From assembly GCF_052324685.1 (NCBI RefSeq), contig NC_135214.1, positions 2,863,876 through 2,927,875 of the forward strand: 64,000 bases of DNA, written 5' to 3'. This document shows, piece after piece, positions 1 to 21,202 of this stretch. Under the pieces are notes generated by a model. That model saw nothing but the letters and a program-made list of their open reading frames with translations, did not search any database and had not been told where the DNA came from. Source of the DNA: Brachyhypopomus gauderio (Eukaryota; Chordata; Actinopteri; Gymnotiformes; Hypopomidae). The translations under genes and the position numbers were made by a program. Positions within the stretch are counted from its first letter, which is position 1. Every line of letters starts with the position of its first letter.

Positions 1-852
1 ACGCGTATGTAAAATGTATGTATAAAAATTTTGGCATTGAATTGTCATGGCATTGAAACTATGAAATGATTAATGAATTTTTAGTAATGAAGTGTAGGCA
101 TTAAATTTGATCCATCTACAATTTATTTCTAAATTAAAATTTCCTTTGATGAGAAGATCCAGTTCTATCTCAGAGTAGCCCCCTTTCTGTGATTTAATTT
201 GTACATTGCATTATGTGTGTAATGTCTTGATCTCCACATTTGGGGGCGTCCTACCCATTGGGAGCTGTGGGAGGTGTTTAAAGAAACGGGGAGGGTAATC
301 TGAGGATTTAGACACTCACCAGCTTTGACCAGCAAGGCCTGTAATAGCGTGTGAACAACAGGACACTTTCTACATACAGTGGCCGGTAAGATCAGAGGCA
401 GGCTATAGATATTACTGCATACGGACGCAGTCATGTGAGACATGAGAAACACAGGAGCACATCTTCATCGAAGGTAAGTGTCGAGTGCTTTAGTATCTTT
501 AGTATCTGAGCGGTAACATCTTACGCAGGGAGCTTGTAAGAATAGCTGAACGCAATGGAAATTATTCTCTAGCTAAATTAAGCATCCGGAAGTCCTCTGA
601 GATGTTTGTGTTTGCAGTTCCTTTTGTATCTACACAGCAAAACAGTCGGAGCGAGGCTGTGTAGCAGCGTGTTTTTTTACCCTATATTCTAGTTTAGGAC
701 CTTAAACCGAGTATGTGACACATTGTGTTCATTCGTCTGGGGTTTATTTTGTGTTCCGTCCTTTCTGTTAGGGCGTGAGTTTCCTCCAGTTATTGCTCAT
801 GACTTCGCGTTGCGTGCTGTGATGCTGTGGAGGATGGCACAGAGAGGCAGCC
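1..852. other. Upstream region and probable 5' UTR of nxpe3
   Basis: No convincing coding exon is visible on either strand. A pyrimidine-rich acceptor (ttctgttag) ends at about 771 and leads into G+C-richer sequence running to the nxpe3 start codon at 853. The likeliest reading is a non-coding first exon further left, with a second exon beginning near 772 that carries the rest of the 5' UTR and the start codon. The first 600 bases are A+T-rich and unremarkable. No core promoter could be placed with confidence. Confidence 0.4.
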
Positions 853-4502
<3,650 letters not shown>

Positions 4503-6717
4503 AAACACAAAGCCTAGAAGCATCTGAGCTATCGAGGACCTGTGAAGAGAATCCTGCTTCACAGAAGCCAAATCGAGTATTAATTCCACAAGGAGCAATG
4601 AATGTCCTAATATATCAAGCAATTCTGAGAAATATTGAGTATTATTTTAAATATTAGGCAGTTTATGGTTGCTTAAAGCACATAATCTACATCAAATTTT
4701 CCAGCTAAGATTCCATCCAGCCATTCATTACTTTTTAGCAGTGTTCTACTGAGCTCGTTCATTGAGAGTCTTTATATATTAGTAATCTTCATATACACAA
4801 GCTCCAGTGCACCCTGGTCATCCTCTCAGCATTCTGGTCCCTTCGTCGAAGCATCTTTGTGCTTCATCTACACTGGACTCTTCGTCCTCCCCACCTGTGA
4901 CAGAAGCGATCTATATCGGACGACGTTTTCGAACATATCTGTTGAGTAATAGCAGCAATTTGGTCTCACTCTGAACAGTTTCTGCTCAGGGCGAACCCAA
5001 TTTTGCAGTCACACACAACAGTAATGGTCCTGACAAAGGATGATACCAAGAAATTTTAATCAAGCTACCAATATAACATGCTTTCATTGTAAAAAGCAGA
5101 TGTATTGGTGATGTAATGGTGGCAAAATAGAATGCACAACGTTATTGCCTTTCTGTTTGGAATTGTGCCATTTTTAAATGATATTGGATTAGCTTGGAGC
5201 CTATGCAATTATAGTAACTAATAATTATGTATAATTAATCACTTGTCTTTCTGTAAGCTAGTGTCATTGGGCTTCCATCTCATAACCTCTCATTGCTATG
5301 TTGCTTTTCTAACCACAGTACATCCCTCTGAAATGGTCTAGGTGTTCGAACTGTTCTGATTTCGCATGGTATACACACCCTGCTATCTCAAAGTAGAACA
5401 GCAGATTCAAGAAATGATTAAAGGCATAGGTTCTTTTTATTATGGTATTGGCCCAAAAAGGGTACATTTGGAATTGCATAAGAAAATACCAGCTGATGCA
5501 AACAGATTTAAACCCAAAGTATTTCCTGTGTTGAAACAGGGTTATGACAGTTATGAAGTGATTTGATGGCAATACGCTTCTTGAATCCAACCATGTAATA
5601 CCCTAGGAAATAGGTTATGATGAGCTCCATGTAAGTTGTCATGCTTTGACTTGAAATGATCTTTGTCATGTTAACTTAATACTGTGTTGTCACCACTAAC
5701 TGTACCAGGTCTATAAAACAGCACAAATAAACAATCTGTCTTTTTCAAGTGGTTACTTGTGAGTTACTTTAAACCAGAAGGAAGCTTGAAGTTCCTGTGC
5801 ATTGTTTGACGTTCCTCTGCAGTATGTGCGATAAATGTGCGGAAGTAATAACACTCATTTCTGCTCTTTCAATGTTCAGGGCACACAGTGTAAACATGAA
5901 CAGTGTTCTCTCAACATGAACAAATACCAAGATTCAGAGGGAGGACCTTGAACACTAAAACAATGTCCTCTTAAAGCTACAAACTGTGGCCCTTGGGCTT
6001 CACAAGAGAGATGGTGTGGTTGCCAAAAATGATCTCACTACTCTTTACAGTTGCAGGAGCAGGAGGTTGACCAATGAGCAGAGGGGCGGGATGAGAAGGA
6101 GCAGGAGGTTGACCAATGAGCAGAGAGAGGTGGGGTCTGAAGGGCAGCTGCACTAATGTAAACATCTTGAGTTCATATGACTACCATTCCTTCAACAACA
6201 CAGAAAAAGTTAAACGCACCCTGTCGGTGTTAACATTACTGCATGTACTGGACATAGCTTTCATAGACTTGTGATGCTGTTTGAACAAAAGTGCCCTCTA
6301 GAACCATTTATCTTCAAAGATGACTACCAGCAAAGCCTTCTAGGAGTGTATATGACATGAATGAAGTAGTCATTGACTACTGTTTGGCCTTCCGCTCTGA
6401 GTAGCAGCTGATGCAGGAAACTACAGTGTTCACCCTCAGCAAAACAATTCTTCACGCCATCTAGCTCTACCTAACCAGTCAATAAACATCAAAAGTGAAG
6501 GAGGTACCATGCATAAGTATAGTAGAATTTTCTATTCAATCAGCTTGATCTACAACATGATCAAATAAAACACAATTATTATGTTGTGTTATTACGTTTT
6601 CATTGTTTGTATAAATCTTACACTGTGTATATATTTATTGGCTTTGAGGTCACACAAAGGTGACCACCAATAAGGATTGCTTGCCTCTTCCTGTGTATCA
6701 TTCCTATATCTTTACTG
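4503..6717 (+). other. nxpe3 3' UTR and intergenic spacer
   Basis: From the stop codon the sequence is A+T-rich with no supported exon. A canonical AATAAA at 5726-5731 is the best candidate for the nxpe3 polyadenylation signal, which would give a 3' UTR of roughly 1.2 kb. Short open stretches exist (for example a 66-codon one beginning at 5366) but have no recognisable homology, splice context or codon bias, so I do not call them. The remainder up to 6717 shows only a short direct repeat. Confidence 0.45.
6056..6125. repeat. 28-bp direct repeat with inverted CCAAT box
   Basis: A 28-bp segment (ggagcaggaggttgaccaat and the following tgagcagag) occurs at 6056-6083 and again at 6098-6125, 42 bp apart. 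Each copy contains gaccaatgag, a CCAAT-box-like core. A local tandem duplication is the simplest explanation. No function is evident. Confidence 0.7.
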
Positions 6718-8722
6718 CTGTTAATTTGGTTTTCGTCAACAAACCTTTTTTCAGGACGAAAACGAGACGATTACTAAATACAAACTACATAAAATAATTA
6801 AAAACAATGGTGAAATTCATCGACACTTTTGTCAACCAATAAAAACGAGAGGAAAATGTTTGGAAGGGACAACAAAACCCAATTAGAACTGATTTATAGT
6901 GGCGAAAGGTACGGACAAGTTCGCAAAACAGCCAATCATAACTACTTCGGCGTATGTGGGGAGGCGGGACAAGCCGGTAGCCATCCAATCGAACATACAC
7001 TTACGCAAATTTGATCCAAACCCGGGAAGACCGGTAAACTGTTTTTATTGTTTAGCGTTTGTTCAGAGAGACCACGTGTTGGTCCGACGAACCATCACGG
7101 CGGACACGGAACAGAAAAACTAGCCATATGCTTATGATTTTGATACCAGTTCTCTGTTCATTTGGCATTATATTTTAGCCATTATTCAAGGAGCATTGCT
7201 TGTATTTTTTATTTTTTGTTTCAGCTCTGTACCCAAAGATCCAAACAAGGACAGACAGAGCTGTATTGTATAGATTTCTGCTATAATAATCCAACAGTAA
7301 GTAAACAGACTTAGATTATAGGATTATTTTTGGTCACTCTCCTCATAAGAATGTCATGATTAAAGTGTTTTATTTCATACATGTCGTTTATAAAATACCG
7401 GTATGTTTTACAGTTTTGTACTTTAATTTTCAGATGCCTCCTAAAAAAAGACAAAAGACAGATGACGACAGTCCTCTATGTTCAACCAGGACTCACCTTC
7501 AGCAATATTTTTCCACTCTACCACAGAGCACATCATCATTAAAAAATGGACATGTCCTTCAAGTGTTTTTGTCATCTCACCGTAGCCGGGCTGAGACTGA
7601 GAGGAAGCTCCAGTCTGCGTTCCCCAAAGAAAGATTACCCGCTGTCCTGAAGTCGAGGATTAAAAGCCTTGGAGTGAGGAATTCGAAATTTCGGCAGAGA
7701 AATTTAAAAGAATTTGAACAGTTTTGTGAAATGTGCAATCAAACTTTTAACCTGGGTGAGACTTCTCTAGATGTAAAAGCAGGCACGGAAGAAAAACATG
7801 ACAGTAACGGTGATGTCCCTGCTTCGGTAAAATGGAAAAATAGGACAATAGAAAAATGGAAATTAAAATGTAATTAAAATAAAATGGGTTTTTACTATGG
7901 AAAAATAGTTAAACTCAAAACATCAAAAAACAAACCAGCCAGAGTGAGAATTTCCTACTGACACTGTGGATATATTTTATATATCTATCTTGAATATGCT
8001 GCTGTCAATGCGAGCATTTTGATATGTAACAAGTCATACTTCGGTGAAATTATTAAAGCTGCTAATTTATTAATTATCGTTTCCTTTACCTAATTGTCAA
8101 GGTCATTTAAAAGTTAACCTTTCCAGATCTAATTGCACATATGCCTTGTGGGTCAGTCAGTGTATTCTGTAAATTTGAAGCCAAAATCTTTATCTGTTAC
8201 AGAGATATTGCATTTTGAAAATGATAGAGCACATTTCTTGATCACAAAATTTCCTTTTGTTTTAGGTTAATTGCATAAAAATAGGGCCGATTTAAATTTG
8301 AATATCTTTGAACTGGCTTGATCAAATTTGACAATTAAGGCTTTTTTTTGTTATATTGTGCTGCATCTAAACTGTTATGTAGTCTAAACTATAATGTGAT
8401 GAAGTAATGTTGAAAAAAATGTCCAAGTTACTTTCAATATTTTATGTTCCATAAGCAAGGGCAGGTAAATAAAGATGATGTTTGTTAAATCTGTGTGTGT
8501 GTGTGTGTGTGTGTGTGTATTGGTCTTTTACACATGAATAATGTTCCATAATTGGTTAACAAAATGTTAAATTTCATGCAAGTGTGTGTGTGTGTGTGTG
8601 TATAGCCTATGTATATAATGGCTTAAATAATTCAACTTAAGAAACTAAAATCAATTCAGATGACTAAATCATGACAAAAATAAATTTTAGACACCTAATC
8701 AAAATTTGCTGTCCAAACGAAC
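6718..8722 (+). mobile_element. Probable decayed hAT-like DNA transposon
   Basis: The left end (CTGTTAATTTGGTTTTCGTC, then a tract with gacgaaaacgagacg) and the right end (gactaaatcatgacaaaaat ... tttgctgtccaaacgaaca) resemble the ends of a common fish hAT family. The terminal repeats are degenerate inverts (TGTTAATTTGG against TGTTCGTTTGG). Candidate 8-bp target duplications ctttactg (6710-6717) and cttcactg (8723-8730) differ at one base. Inside are CCAAT-containing GC-richer sequence, a short spliced-looking leader exon (about 7225-7302, ending before GTAAGT), one 147-aa ORF, an AATAAA near 8469, and a (GT)n tract at 8491-8518. No full transposase is present, so it would be internally deleted. 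The family call comes from remembered end sequences and needs a library search. Confidence 0.45.
7434..7877 (+). CDS. Unrecognised 147-aa basic ORF inside the hAT-like element
   Basis: The ATG lies directly after an acceptor (taattttcag|ATG), so the start looks like an exon boundary. The protein begins MPPKKRQKTDDDSP, a likely basic nuclear-localisation-type N-terminus. It continues through a Lys/Arg-rich region (ERLPAVLKSRIKSLGVRNSK) to a single CxxC (FCEMCNQTF). There is no BED zinc finger, no RNase H-type catalytic acid cluster and no hAT dimerisation region, so it is not a recognisable transposase. Options are a truncated transposon ORF, a fragment captured by the element, or a lineage-specific host gene. 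A possible donor (CTTCG|GTAAAA) near 7829 means the ORF may not end at the visible stop. I do not recognise the family. Confidence 0.35.
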   Translation: MPPKKRQKTDDDSPLCSTRTHLQQYFSTLPQSTSSLKNGHVLQVFLSSHRSRAETERKLQSAFPKERLPAVLKSRIKSLGVRNSKFRQRNLKEFEQFCEMCNQTFNLGETSLDVKAGTEEKHDSNGDVPASVKWKNRTIEKWKLKCN

Positions 8723-9853
8723 ACTTCACTGGCGGCTCTGCCGGGTCTCCTGCGTGGGCCCAGACAGCCCATCTACCTGCTGGAGCAGCACTGAAGCAGC
8801 ATTGGGAGATAAAGTGTAAAGGAAACCACAGAGAAAATTGCTCCATATAACAGGTAGACTACAAGGCAGTTTCTTAAGAGTTTGTTCTTGCCTTATTTCC
8901 TTCTCTCCAATAGCCTACGTCACACATACATGTAATGGATTTGTTTTTATGAGTGTTTATTTAAAAGCTCCCCTTCAGACGTGAAAATAGACATTTCTAC
9001 AGTGCAATGCTCAATGAATGAATGATGACACCGTCAATTCTCTAGACTGCACTGAGCATTGAACAATTTGTCGGCTTCTACTGAAAACGTGGGCAGCCCT
9101 TGACACATGGTCATTTTTTGTAGTAAAACAAAGTGTTGTCTGCTTTTGATGTTTTTGACACAATGTCCTTTGGCAAGCTCCTTATAAGACAACGTAGGAG
9201 TCTTAAAAACACACAGCAAAAAGACCCAGAGGCAACCCGCTTATAGCACCCGTGATGCTGTCTTATAAATAAATGAAGAGCAACATACACATTAGTTTTT
9301 TAGTGCCAAGTGACCGTTATGGTAAAAACGAACCTCTCACTAAACTGATAAGTATAGTGTGAATCGGTACTGGCCAAAAATAGGACTGGAAACAAAGGAG
9401 TGTTTAAAACTAGTTATTTTGCTAAAGCAAAATTAAGTTAAAAGTACTCAAGTACCTGAGAGAGTACTAAACATACTTAAATGTAAAGCAAATCATGGAG
9501 TGACACAAAACCCAATTATAAAAGCCACATAAAATTGGCCGTTGGCTAGACAACAGTGTACTGTTTTTTTTTACCTGTAGTGACAGCCATCACTCCCCTA
9601 ACCCTTCAATGCTCATGTCTGCATGTCTCCACCTGGGCAGATACAGAAACTGCACCGTATCTAGAATCTGTGTGCCGTGGGAGTGTCTTAAGGGCAGTAG
9701 GGTCTACTGTTAACTTACTGAAGGTCTAGCCATAGAGAACTTGAATCCTGAATACAAAGCAAAAAAAAAAAAACGATTGTGAAGCGTGCTAACGTGTTAG
9801 ACAAGAAACAGAAGGGCACGTTTACAGGGCTCTCAAAAGGAGGCGGGAAGCAA
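8723..9853 (-). other. me3 3' UTR and intergenic spacer
   Basis: No coding exon is visible. On the minus strand an AATAAA (plus-strand tttatt at about 8955-8960) could end the me3 transcript, giving a 3' UTR of about 0.9 kb. The rest is ordinary A+T-rich spacer with a short homopolymer A run near 9763-9774. Confidence 0.4.
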
Positions 9854-15319
<5,466 letters not shown>

Positions 15320-15720
15320 GTTTCCTGGACAGAGAGGACACCATGGATCAACACGTTACGGGTCCAGCGGCTCCATCAAGTCCCCGCACCAGTTCAGCGG
15401 GTTCGCCCCGAACCGGACACCCACACCCGGCGGTACAACATAATCACGGGGGAAATACCTGAAAGATCAGATGCCTCGCTTCCTTCCTACGGCTCCCGAG
15501 TGCGTGTGGTACTGATGCCGACTGAGATCTGAACTCGCGGCGGGTTCACCGAGGCTTGATGTCGCAATCCGCGCAAACAGCTGATTCAAGCGTGTTTGAC
15601 ATTGACTGTTTCACTTCCGCATCCTCCCAGCGCGACCCCGCCTCTTCCGCCGCCTCTTCCAATAGGAAACGAGCCCGGTTCCTCAGCTAACTAGCTAGCA
15701 GCTCTTTGTTTGCAAGCCCC
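15320..15720 (-). promoter_or_regulatory. me3 promoter / CpG-rich 5' region
   Basis: From within exon 1 through about 15690 the sequence is markedly G+C- and CpG-rich (cgcaatccgcgcaaac, cgcgaccccgcctcttccg, ccaataggaaacg). It has GC-box-like cgccgcctc and an inverted CCAAT (ccaatagg) near 15659. This fits a TATA-less housekeeping promoter for me3 plus its 5' UTR. The exact start site is not determinable. Confidence 0.55.
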
Positions 15721-16263
15721 TACAAACCTTAGGGGGGGAAACCAGAGTACAAAAACCACCTGGGAAGGTATTAATATATTAATTTATCAAGGCCTCCCTT
15801 ATTTCAACTTTGTTATTTAAATCGATGTGCGTTTTACCATTTGAACTTTAATGACATATGTAGCTAGCTAACTGATTTTTGCTTTAGCAAAATCTGTAAA
15901 CTCAGACACTATGCATGCAATGGTAAACCTTTTTTTTCATGATTATTAGTGTAATTCTTTTTGCAAAAATGTGTACAGTGTAAACTGTACCAAAGAAAAC
16001 ATTACTTAATTTTAGGCCAAATATGAAGACTTGCATGTACACGCAGTCACAAGCTCAAACAATTGGTAAACACTGAAAAAGCAAGAAAGACCCAGAAAAA
16101 ATTTGGTATGCATTTAATCTTCATTAGCATCAAACATGCTATCACTAGTTAAAATGCAAATTACATTCCACTTCATCTCCATACACAAGGCTACTGAATT
16201 AAAAAACATGTTCTCCTGTCTATTAGTACCAATATGCAGTATTTTGGTCTGAATTTTGGCTAC
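15721..16263. other. Spacer between me3 and the ildr1 duplication
   Basis: A+T-rich sequence with no supported exon, RNA gene or repeat structure. The homologous part of the duplication begins at about 16264, so this is unique flank, possibly holding the distal 3' UTR of the left ildr1 copy. Confidence 0.4.
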
Positions 16264-16924
16264 ACACAGACGTTCAGATATGAATGCAAAGCATTTTTTT
16301 TTTTGCACAGGGAATCACTTCCACTTCATTAATGTCTGAGAGAAAGACAACAGACCACAGAAACTGATTAAATGGCCATTGCTTTCTAAGTGCATTTCAA
16401 AAAGAAATGTTAGGAATAAGTGTAAGGGTATGGGTACAAGTAACCCTCCTTCATATTATACATAATAAAACAGCTTTAGGAATAAAAAACAAAAAACAAA
16501 AACCCCACCACCACACACTTATCAAAAACAGGATTCTCAGAATATACACTGAACATTTACATTGAATCATCGTTTACCAAGATACAACTAGTTATATATT
16601 ATAAAATGTATAAAACAGCTGAATAACTGTCTAACTTTAAAGCACTCAGGTACCTAACTTCACTGGTATAATAGCAAAATAAAAACAATACAAAACTACA
16701 AAGCATATATATATAAGCTATATATAAATGACTGAAAGTGAATTGATCATTCAACCTTCCTCTAGTGTTGTCCACCTATTGACAATGTTGTAATTTCTAA
16801 AGGAAGTTGTAGCATCACATCCTCCTACCTTAAGTAAACATGCTAATGTACACAGTCACTGAGGCACTGGGGCAAAGACTGGATGAAGCTTCAAATCACC
16901 ACAGTGTTTCCACTGCGAGAGCTC

Positions 16925-19227
16925 TTATCCTGAGAGGGAGAGCAAGCTGAAAAGAGAGGTAGGAAGGGGAAAGAGCATTCAGGAGATACAAGAGTATGAA
17001 AAAAAGAGAGAGAGAAAGACAAAGAATTTAGTTAGTCAGCAAAGGTACTCAATTTTTAATAATTTAATACCTTTTAATAAATTGAGCACAACCAGTCTAA
17101 TCAGAATAAGAGGAGTGTCAGTGAATGCGAATGAAACGGAGTCCTGCGTCTCCTACTCATCACCAAGGGATTGTGGGATACGGACCTGAGTAGAGTATAG
17201 GATGCCCCGGAGAGGACATGCCAGAGCCATTGTGGGTGTAAAGCGGCCGGGCGTACAGCCATGAAGCCATGGTTTTCACAGCATTGCGCAACATTCTGTA
17301 CAGCATCACATCTAGAGGGAAGAGATACAAGGGGGGGGGGGGGCATTTGGAGAAGGAACAACGATGACATCAGGGTATTTCATTTCCCCATTAGGTCCGT
17401 CTCCGTTGTGTTGGCCTGCATTTGTACCTTTTTCCGGGCAGCAGCACGTCTCCGGACAGCAGGGGCAGCGCACGTAACAGCAGCACTTTTGAGGGCAGCA
17501 CTGGCAACTGCACACCCCCAGCAGGATGATGAGGAACACGCCCCCCATGATGATCAACAACACCGTCAGCCAATCTGGGACGGGAAGGCCGTGACACACA
17601 GGGCTCCTTCTCAATAAGCTACGTTCTGTCTGCGTTCACTGACGAGTCATGCCACGTTTATGGGTAAGTCATTGCTCTATCCATGGGGGGGTTGGCCCTT
17701 TAAGCACTGGATCATCGTTAAGATACAGAATTACGCTATCATAATTATCAGAGCTCCCACCTCATTACATAACAGGAGGAGAAATGGCCACTAATGGCTA
17801 GTAGCACTCACGGTACACAATTAGTTCGACCTCCTGATCAGTCTCTCCAATGGTGTCTCCAGCCGCATAAACTGAGCAGAAATACACGCCGTTGTCCCAC
17901 CACATGACCTCTGTGATGACCAGGTCGGCCTCTGCACCCAAGTGCATTATGAGAAATAAACCAATGACCTTACAAGCACAAGAGAGCTAAAGCAAGAAAC
18001 ACACCACAGACAGACACCCCACTTGGTTTCAGTGGGGACGAGAGCGTCTGGCTGCCATGTGCCTCATGGTTTTTGTCCAGGCCCACACGTACTGTTCTGG
18101 AGGGTGATCTTGCGTTCGCGGTAATCCGGCCCCAGGGTGGGCTCCTTGTTGCCGTCCTTCTGGATCACTGTGCGGATGGTGCGTTGGCGGTCCGGGCAAT
18201 CGTTGGCCGGGTTCTGGCCCAGAGTCAGAGCTGCCTGGTAGGCTGGACAAAAACAGATACAATGCAAGATCAGACCGTCTGATTTAACATCGCAGGACTG
18301 GTGGAGCCCAACAAGAATGAAGCTGTCAGAATTTGTACTCGGACAACCTGTATTTGTTGGCCGAGTATACAGATATGCAAAACACACAATTAGGCAACAC
18401 TTTTTGACCATACAAAGTGCAAATATAGACAATCTTTAAATAATTAATGTAATAACTAATGTAAATGGAGTTTAAAGAAATCTGAAAGCCCTGCATGCTG
18501 TCTGGTGTTTCAACGGGCTCAACGAAGTCGTGTAGTACCTGGGGTGTAATATTGCAACACTGGGTCCAAACAGAAGGACTTGTGTATCCAAGTAACCAGA
18601 ACACTTTGCGGATTGGCCGAGGTCGTGTAATTACAACGCAGGACGACGGAGGAGAACAACATCGTGCTTCTCTGAGTGGAAGGAACTGTCACCTGGATGG
18701 CAAACAACTCTAAAAAAAAGTGCAAAAAATTAAATATGTATTGTAAAAATTCTATTTTGTTATCAAGTACAAATATATTTGTGATGAGGCTATTATTTCT
18801 GTGGGGATGCAGTGTGATAGCGTTACCAGCACTACCAGCATGGAATTTATTTATAATGATTTATAATAATAATAAACAAAATGTGCACTTTAGTCTCTAA
18901 CTTTCTTAAAGTAATAGGAAACTGTGTGAGCATGGGTGTCTGTGGATAAACTAGACACGACACACCTCAGCCGTGAGACTAGTGAATATTTTAAAAGTGG
19001 TTGTTATGTAGGCCAATTTGTCACGTGATCATGTCTGTTGTTTTATCATGTTTGATTATTAAAAGCATTTAAATGCATGTAGAATTTTCTAAAACTATAT
19101 CAGGCTCTCTCTCTATGTTTTTAAGTACAACAATCTGACATTTTTTTGTATAAATAAATAAGGTCTGCATTAATGTACCTGTAGAAAGGCAGCAGAGCAA
19201 CACCTGTAGCAGCGAACACTTGTCCAT
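16925..19227 (-). CDS. Tail-less ildr1 paralogue (copy A)
   Basis: Exons in transcript order: 19227-19179, 18709-18539, 18242-18093, 17931-17812, 17574-17428, 17311-17186, 16929-16925. Predicted 255 aa. There is a signal peptide ([16 protein letters not shown]), one V-set Ig domain (exons 2-4: VVLRC ... [11 protein letters not shown]), a transmembrane helix ([19 protein letters not shown]) and the Cys-rich juxtamembrane cluster typical of angulins ([18 protein letters not shown]). Compared with copy B, the 809-nt exon for the cytoplasmic tail is absent. The remaining terminal exon starts in the wrong phase, so splicing gives ...HPILYSG then stop (TCA G|GA TAA). Splice sites are otherwise intact. 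Amino-acid differences from copy B are numerous: LY for QH and VKT for KDA in exon 6, SVY for AID in exon 4. It may be a short membrane protein, a decoy, or a gene in decay. Confidence 0.8.
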
Positions 19228-19639
19228 GGTTTCAACGTCACACGGAAATTACGTCCGATACTTTTACAAAACAGCACAAAACTTCATGATTTTCTTCAGG
19301 CTGTTATCTGACAGAGGAATAATCCATCGCAGGAAGATTCTCTCGTGTGGAGCTCGAAGAAAGTGTCCCGGTTTGAGGTCACACTATTTCCAGGTGTAAA
19401 GTTATATCCCAGTCCAGCTCACTTCCCCTCCCCCTGAAGATGAGCTCACTATTCTCACCAATCGACAGGTGTTCACAAGAGCTTCGCCAAAGCAAACTTT
19501 ACGTTTTGTCTTTATTCGCCTACTACTAAAGTCGCTAAATTCGTAACGCTAAATGTATCGTGTCCGTGTAAACCTATGAGCTTTGTTTGTTTTGATAGGT
19601 CAAAGTACATATTGATGTTCCGTCATTTTCTAGCTACGA

Positions 19640-19654
19640 CCACTAGGTGGCGGT
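19640..19654 (+). promoter_or_regulatory. CTCF-like motif upstream of ildr1 copy A
   Basis: CCACTAGGTGGCGGT fits the CTCF core CCASYAGRKGGCRSY at all positions. It sits about 410 bp upstream of the copy A start codon and is duplicated identically in the right unit at 24784-24798. Binding is inferred from the motif only. Confidence 0.5.
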
Positions 19655-21202
19655 GTATCGCTCGCCTGGACCTCGAAGAGACGTGAAACGTCGTAAGTAA
19701 TCCAAGTTACGCCAGTATTATATACGCTCCTTTATCATACTGTGCATATCACACGTTATTGCACAGTCCGGATGTTTACCATATAAACATTTCCTTCTCT
19801 AAAGGCCTGCTTTTAAATAAAATATGTTGGAGCGGAGGGGTGATGTCCATATGAAGCTGTACGCACACCTGCGAGGCCCGATGTCACACAGCTTCCTCCT
19901 ATTGAAATCTTATTTCCTGGACAACCATCCTTTCCTGTCCATTTCCTGCTTAGGTTTGGAAGCGTTAATAAATAGGCCACAAATTCACTACTGCAAAATG
20001 TGGCTTAGTATTGTATAACACCAGTACCAAGAAGTCACTGTGATATTCTATATATAATATTGTGTGTTTCTTAATAAAGGGGTGTGTTATATGTATATTT
20101 AGTAGTTTACACTGAAATGAGATAAGAAGCATACATATTTTATCGTTAGTAAACACCTGGTATCAGCAAGTTATTAAACAAACACATAAACCTCACACAT
20201 TAGAGAATAAGGGTTTATATCAAAACAATCATTATTTCAAACAAGTGGCACATTATTAAAAGTAATTCATTACTGCCCTCAAAGGTCAACTGAATAACAC
20301 TGAAATGAAAATTTACTCTATAGTGCAAAACTATAATAAAGGCCAGCATCCAAATACATAACGTAAGCTAAACAAAAGATTGGGGCTCTTTATTAGAAAA
20401 AAACACAGTCTTGTGAGACTTTTTGAGTCTTCAGCGGTTTTGTGGAGTTGCAAACTGAGGAAGCAACCAGTTTCCTTTGGTAAACACCAACGAGATGAAC
20501 AGATAGCTGGGAATTCGCATCCATGTATGTGATAAATATGCATTTCACACACACACACACACACAGACGTTCAGATATGAATGCAAAGCATTTTTTTTTT
20601 GCACAGGGAATCACTTCCACTTCATTAATGTCTGAGAGAGAGACAACAGACCTCAGAAACTGATTAAATGGTCATTGCTTTAAAAATGCATTAAAAAAAA
20701 AATGTTAAGAATAAGTGTAAGGATATGGGTACAAGTAACCCTCCTTCATATTATACATAATAAAACAGCTTTAAGAATAAAAAACAAACAAACAAAAAAC
20801 CCACCACCACACCCTTATCAAAAACAGGATTCTCAGAATATACACTGAACATTTACATTGAATCATGGTTTACCAAGATACAACTAGTTATATATTATAA
20901 AATGTATAAAACAGCTGAATAACTGTCTAACTTTAAAGCACTCAGGTACCTAACTTCACTGGTATAATAGCAAAATAAAAACAATACAAAACTACAAAGC
21001 ATATATATATATATATATAAGCTATATATAATAATTTAAACGACTGAAAGTGAATTGATCACTCAACCTTCCTCCAGTGTTGTCCACCTATTGACAATGT
21101 TGTAATTTCTAAAGGAAGTTGTAGCATCACATCCTCCTACCTTAAGTAAACATGCTAATGTACACAGTCACTGAGGCACTGGGGCAAAGACTGGATGAGG
21201 CT

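Larger units (their letters stand above)
16264..20564 (-). repeat. Segmental duplication, left unit (ildr1 copy A)
   Basis: This 4.3-kb block is collinear with 20565-25712. Both units open with acacacagacgttcagatat and close with catgtatgtgataaatatgc followed by a CA tract, so the breakpoints lie in CA repeats. Upstream flanks (for example 19321-19590 against 24461-24700) are almost identical, apart from a 4-bp insertion in the right unit and scattered single changes. The left unit lacks about 0.85 kb present at roughly 21383-22230. The high identity suggests a recent event. An assembly artefact from retained haplotypes cannot be excluded. Confidence 0.93.

Noticed and set aside
19824-20018. 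64-codon ORF (MLERRGDVHMKLYAHLRGPM), also at 24968-25162
   Set aside because: Perfectly conserved between the duplicated units, but so is the surrounding spacer; no homology, splice context or codon evidence.
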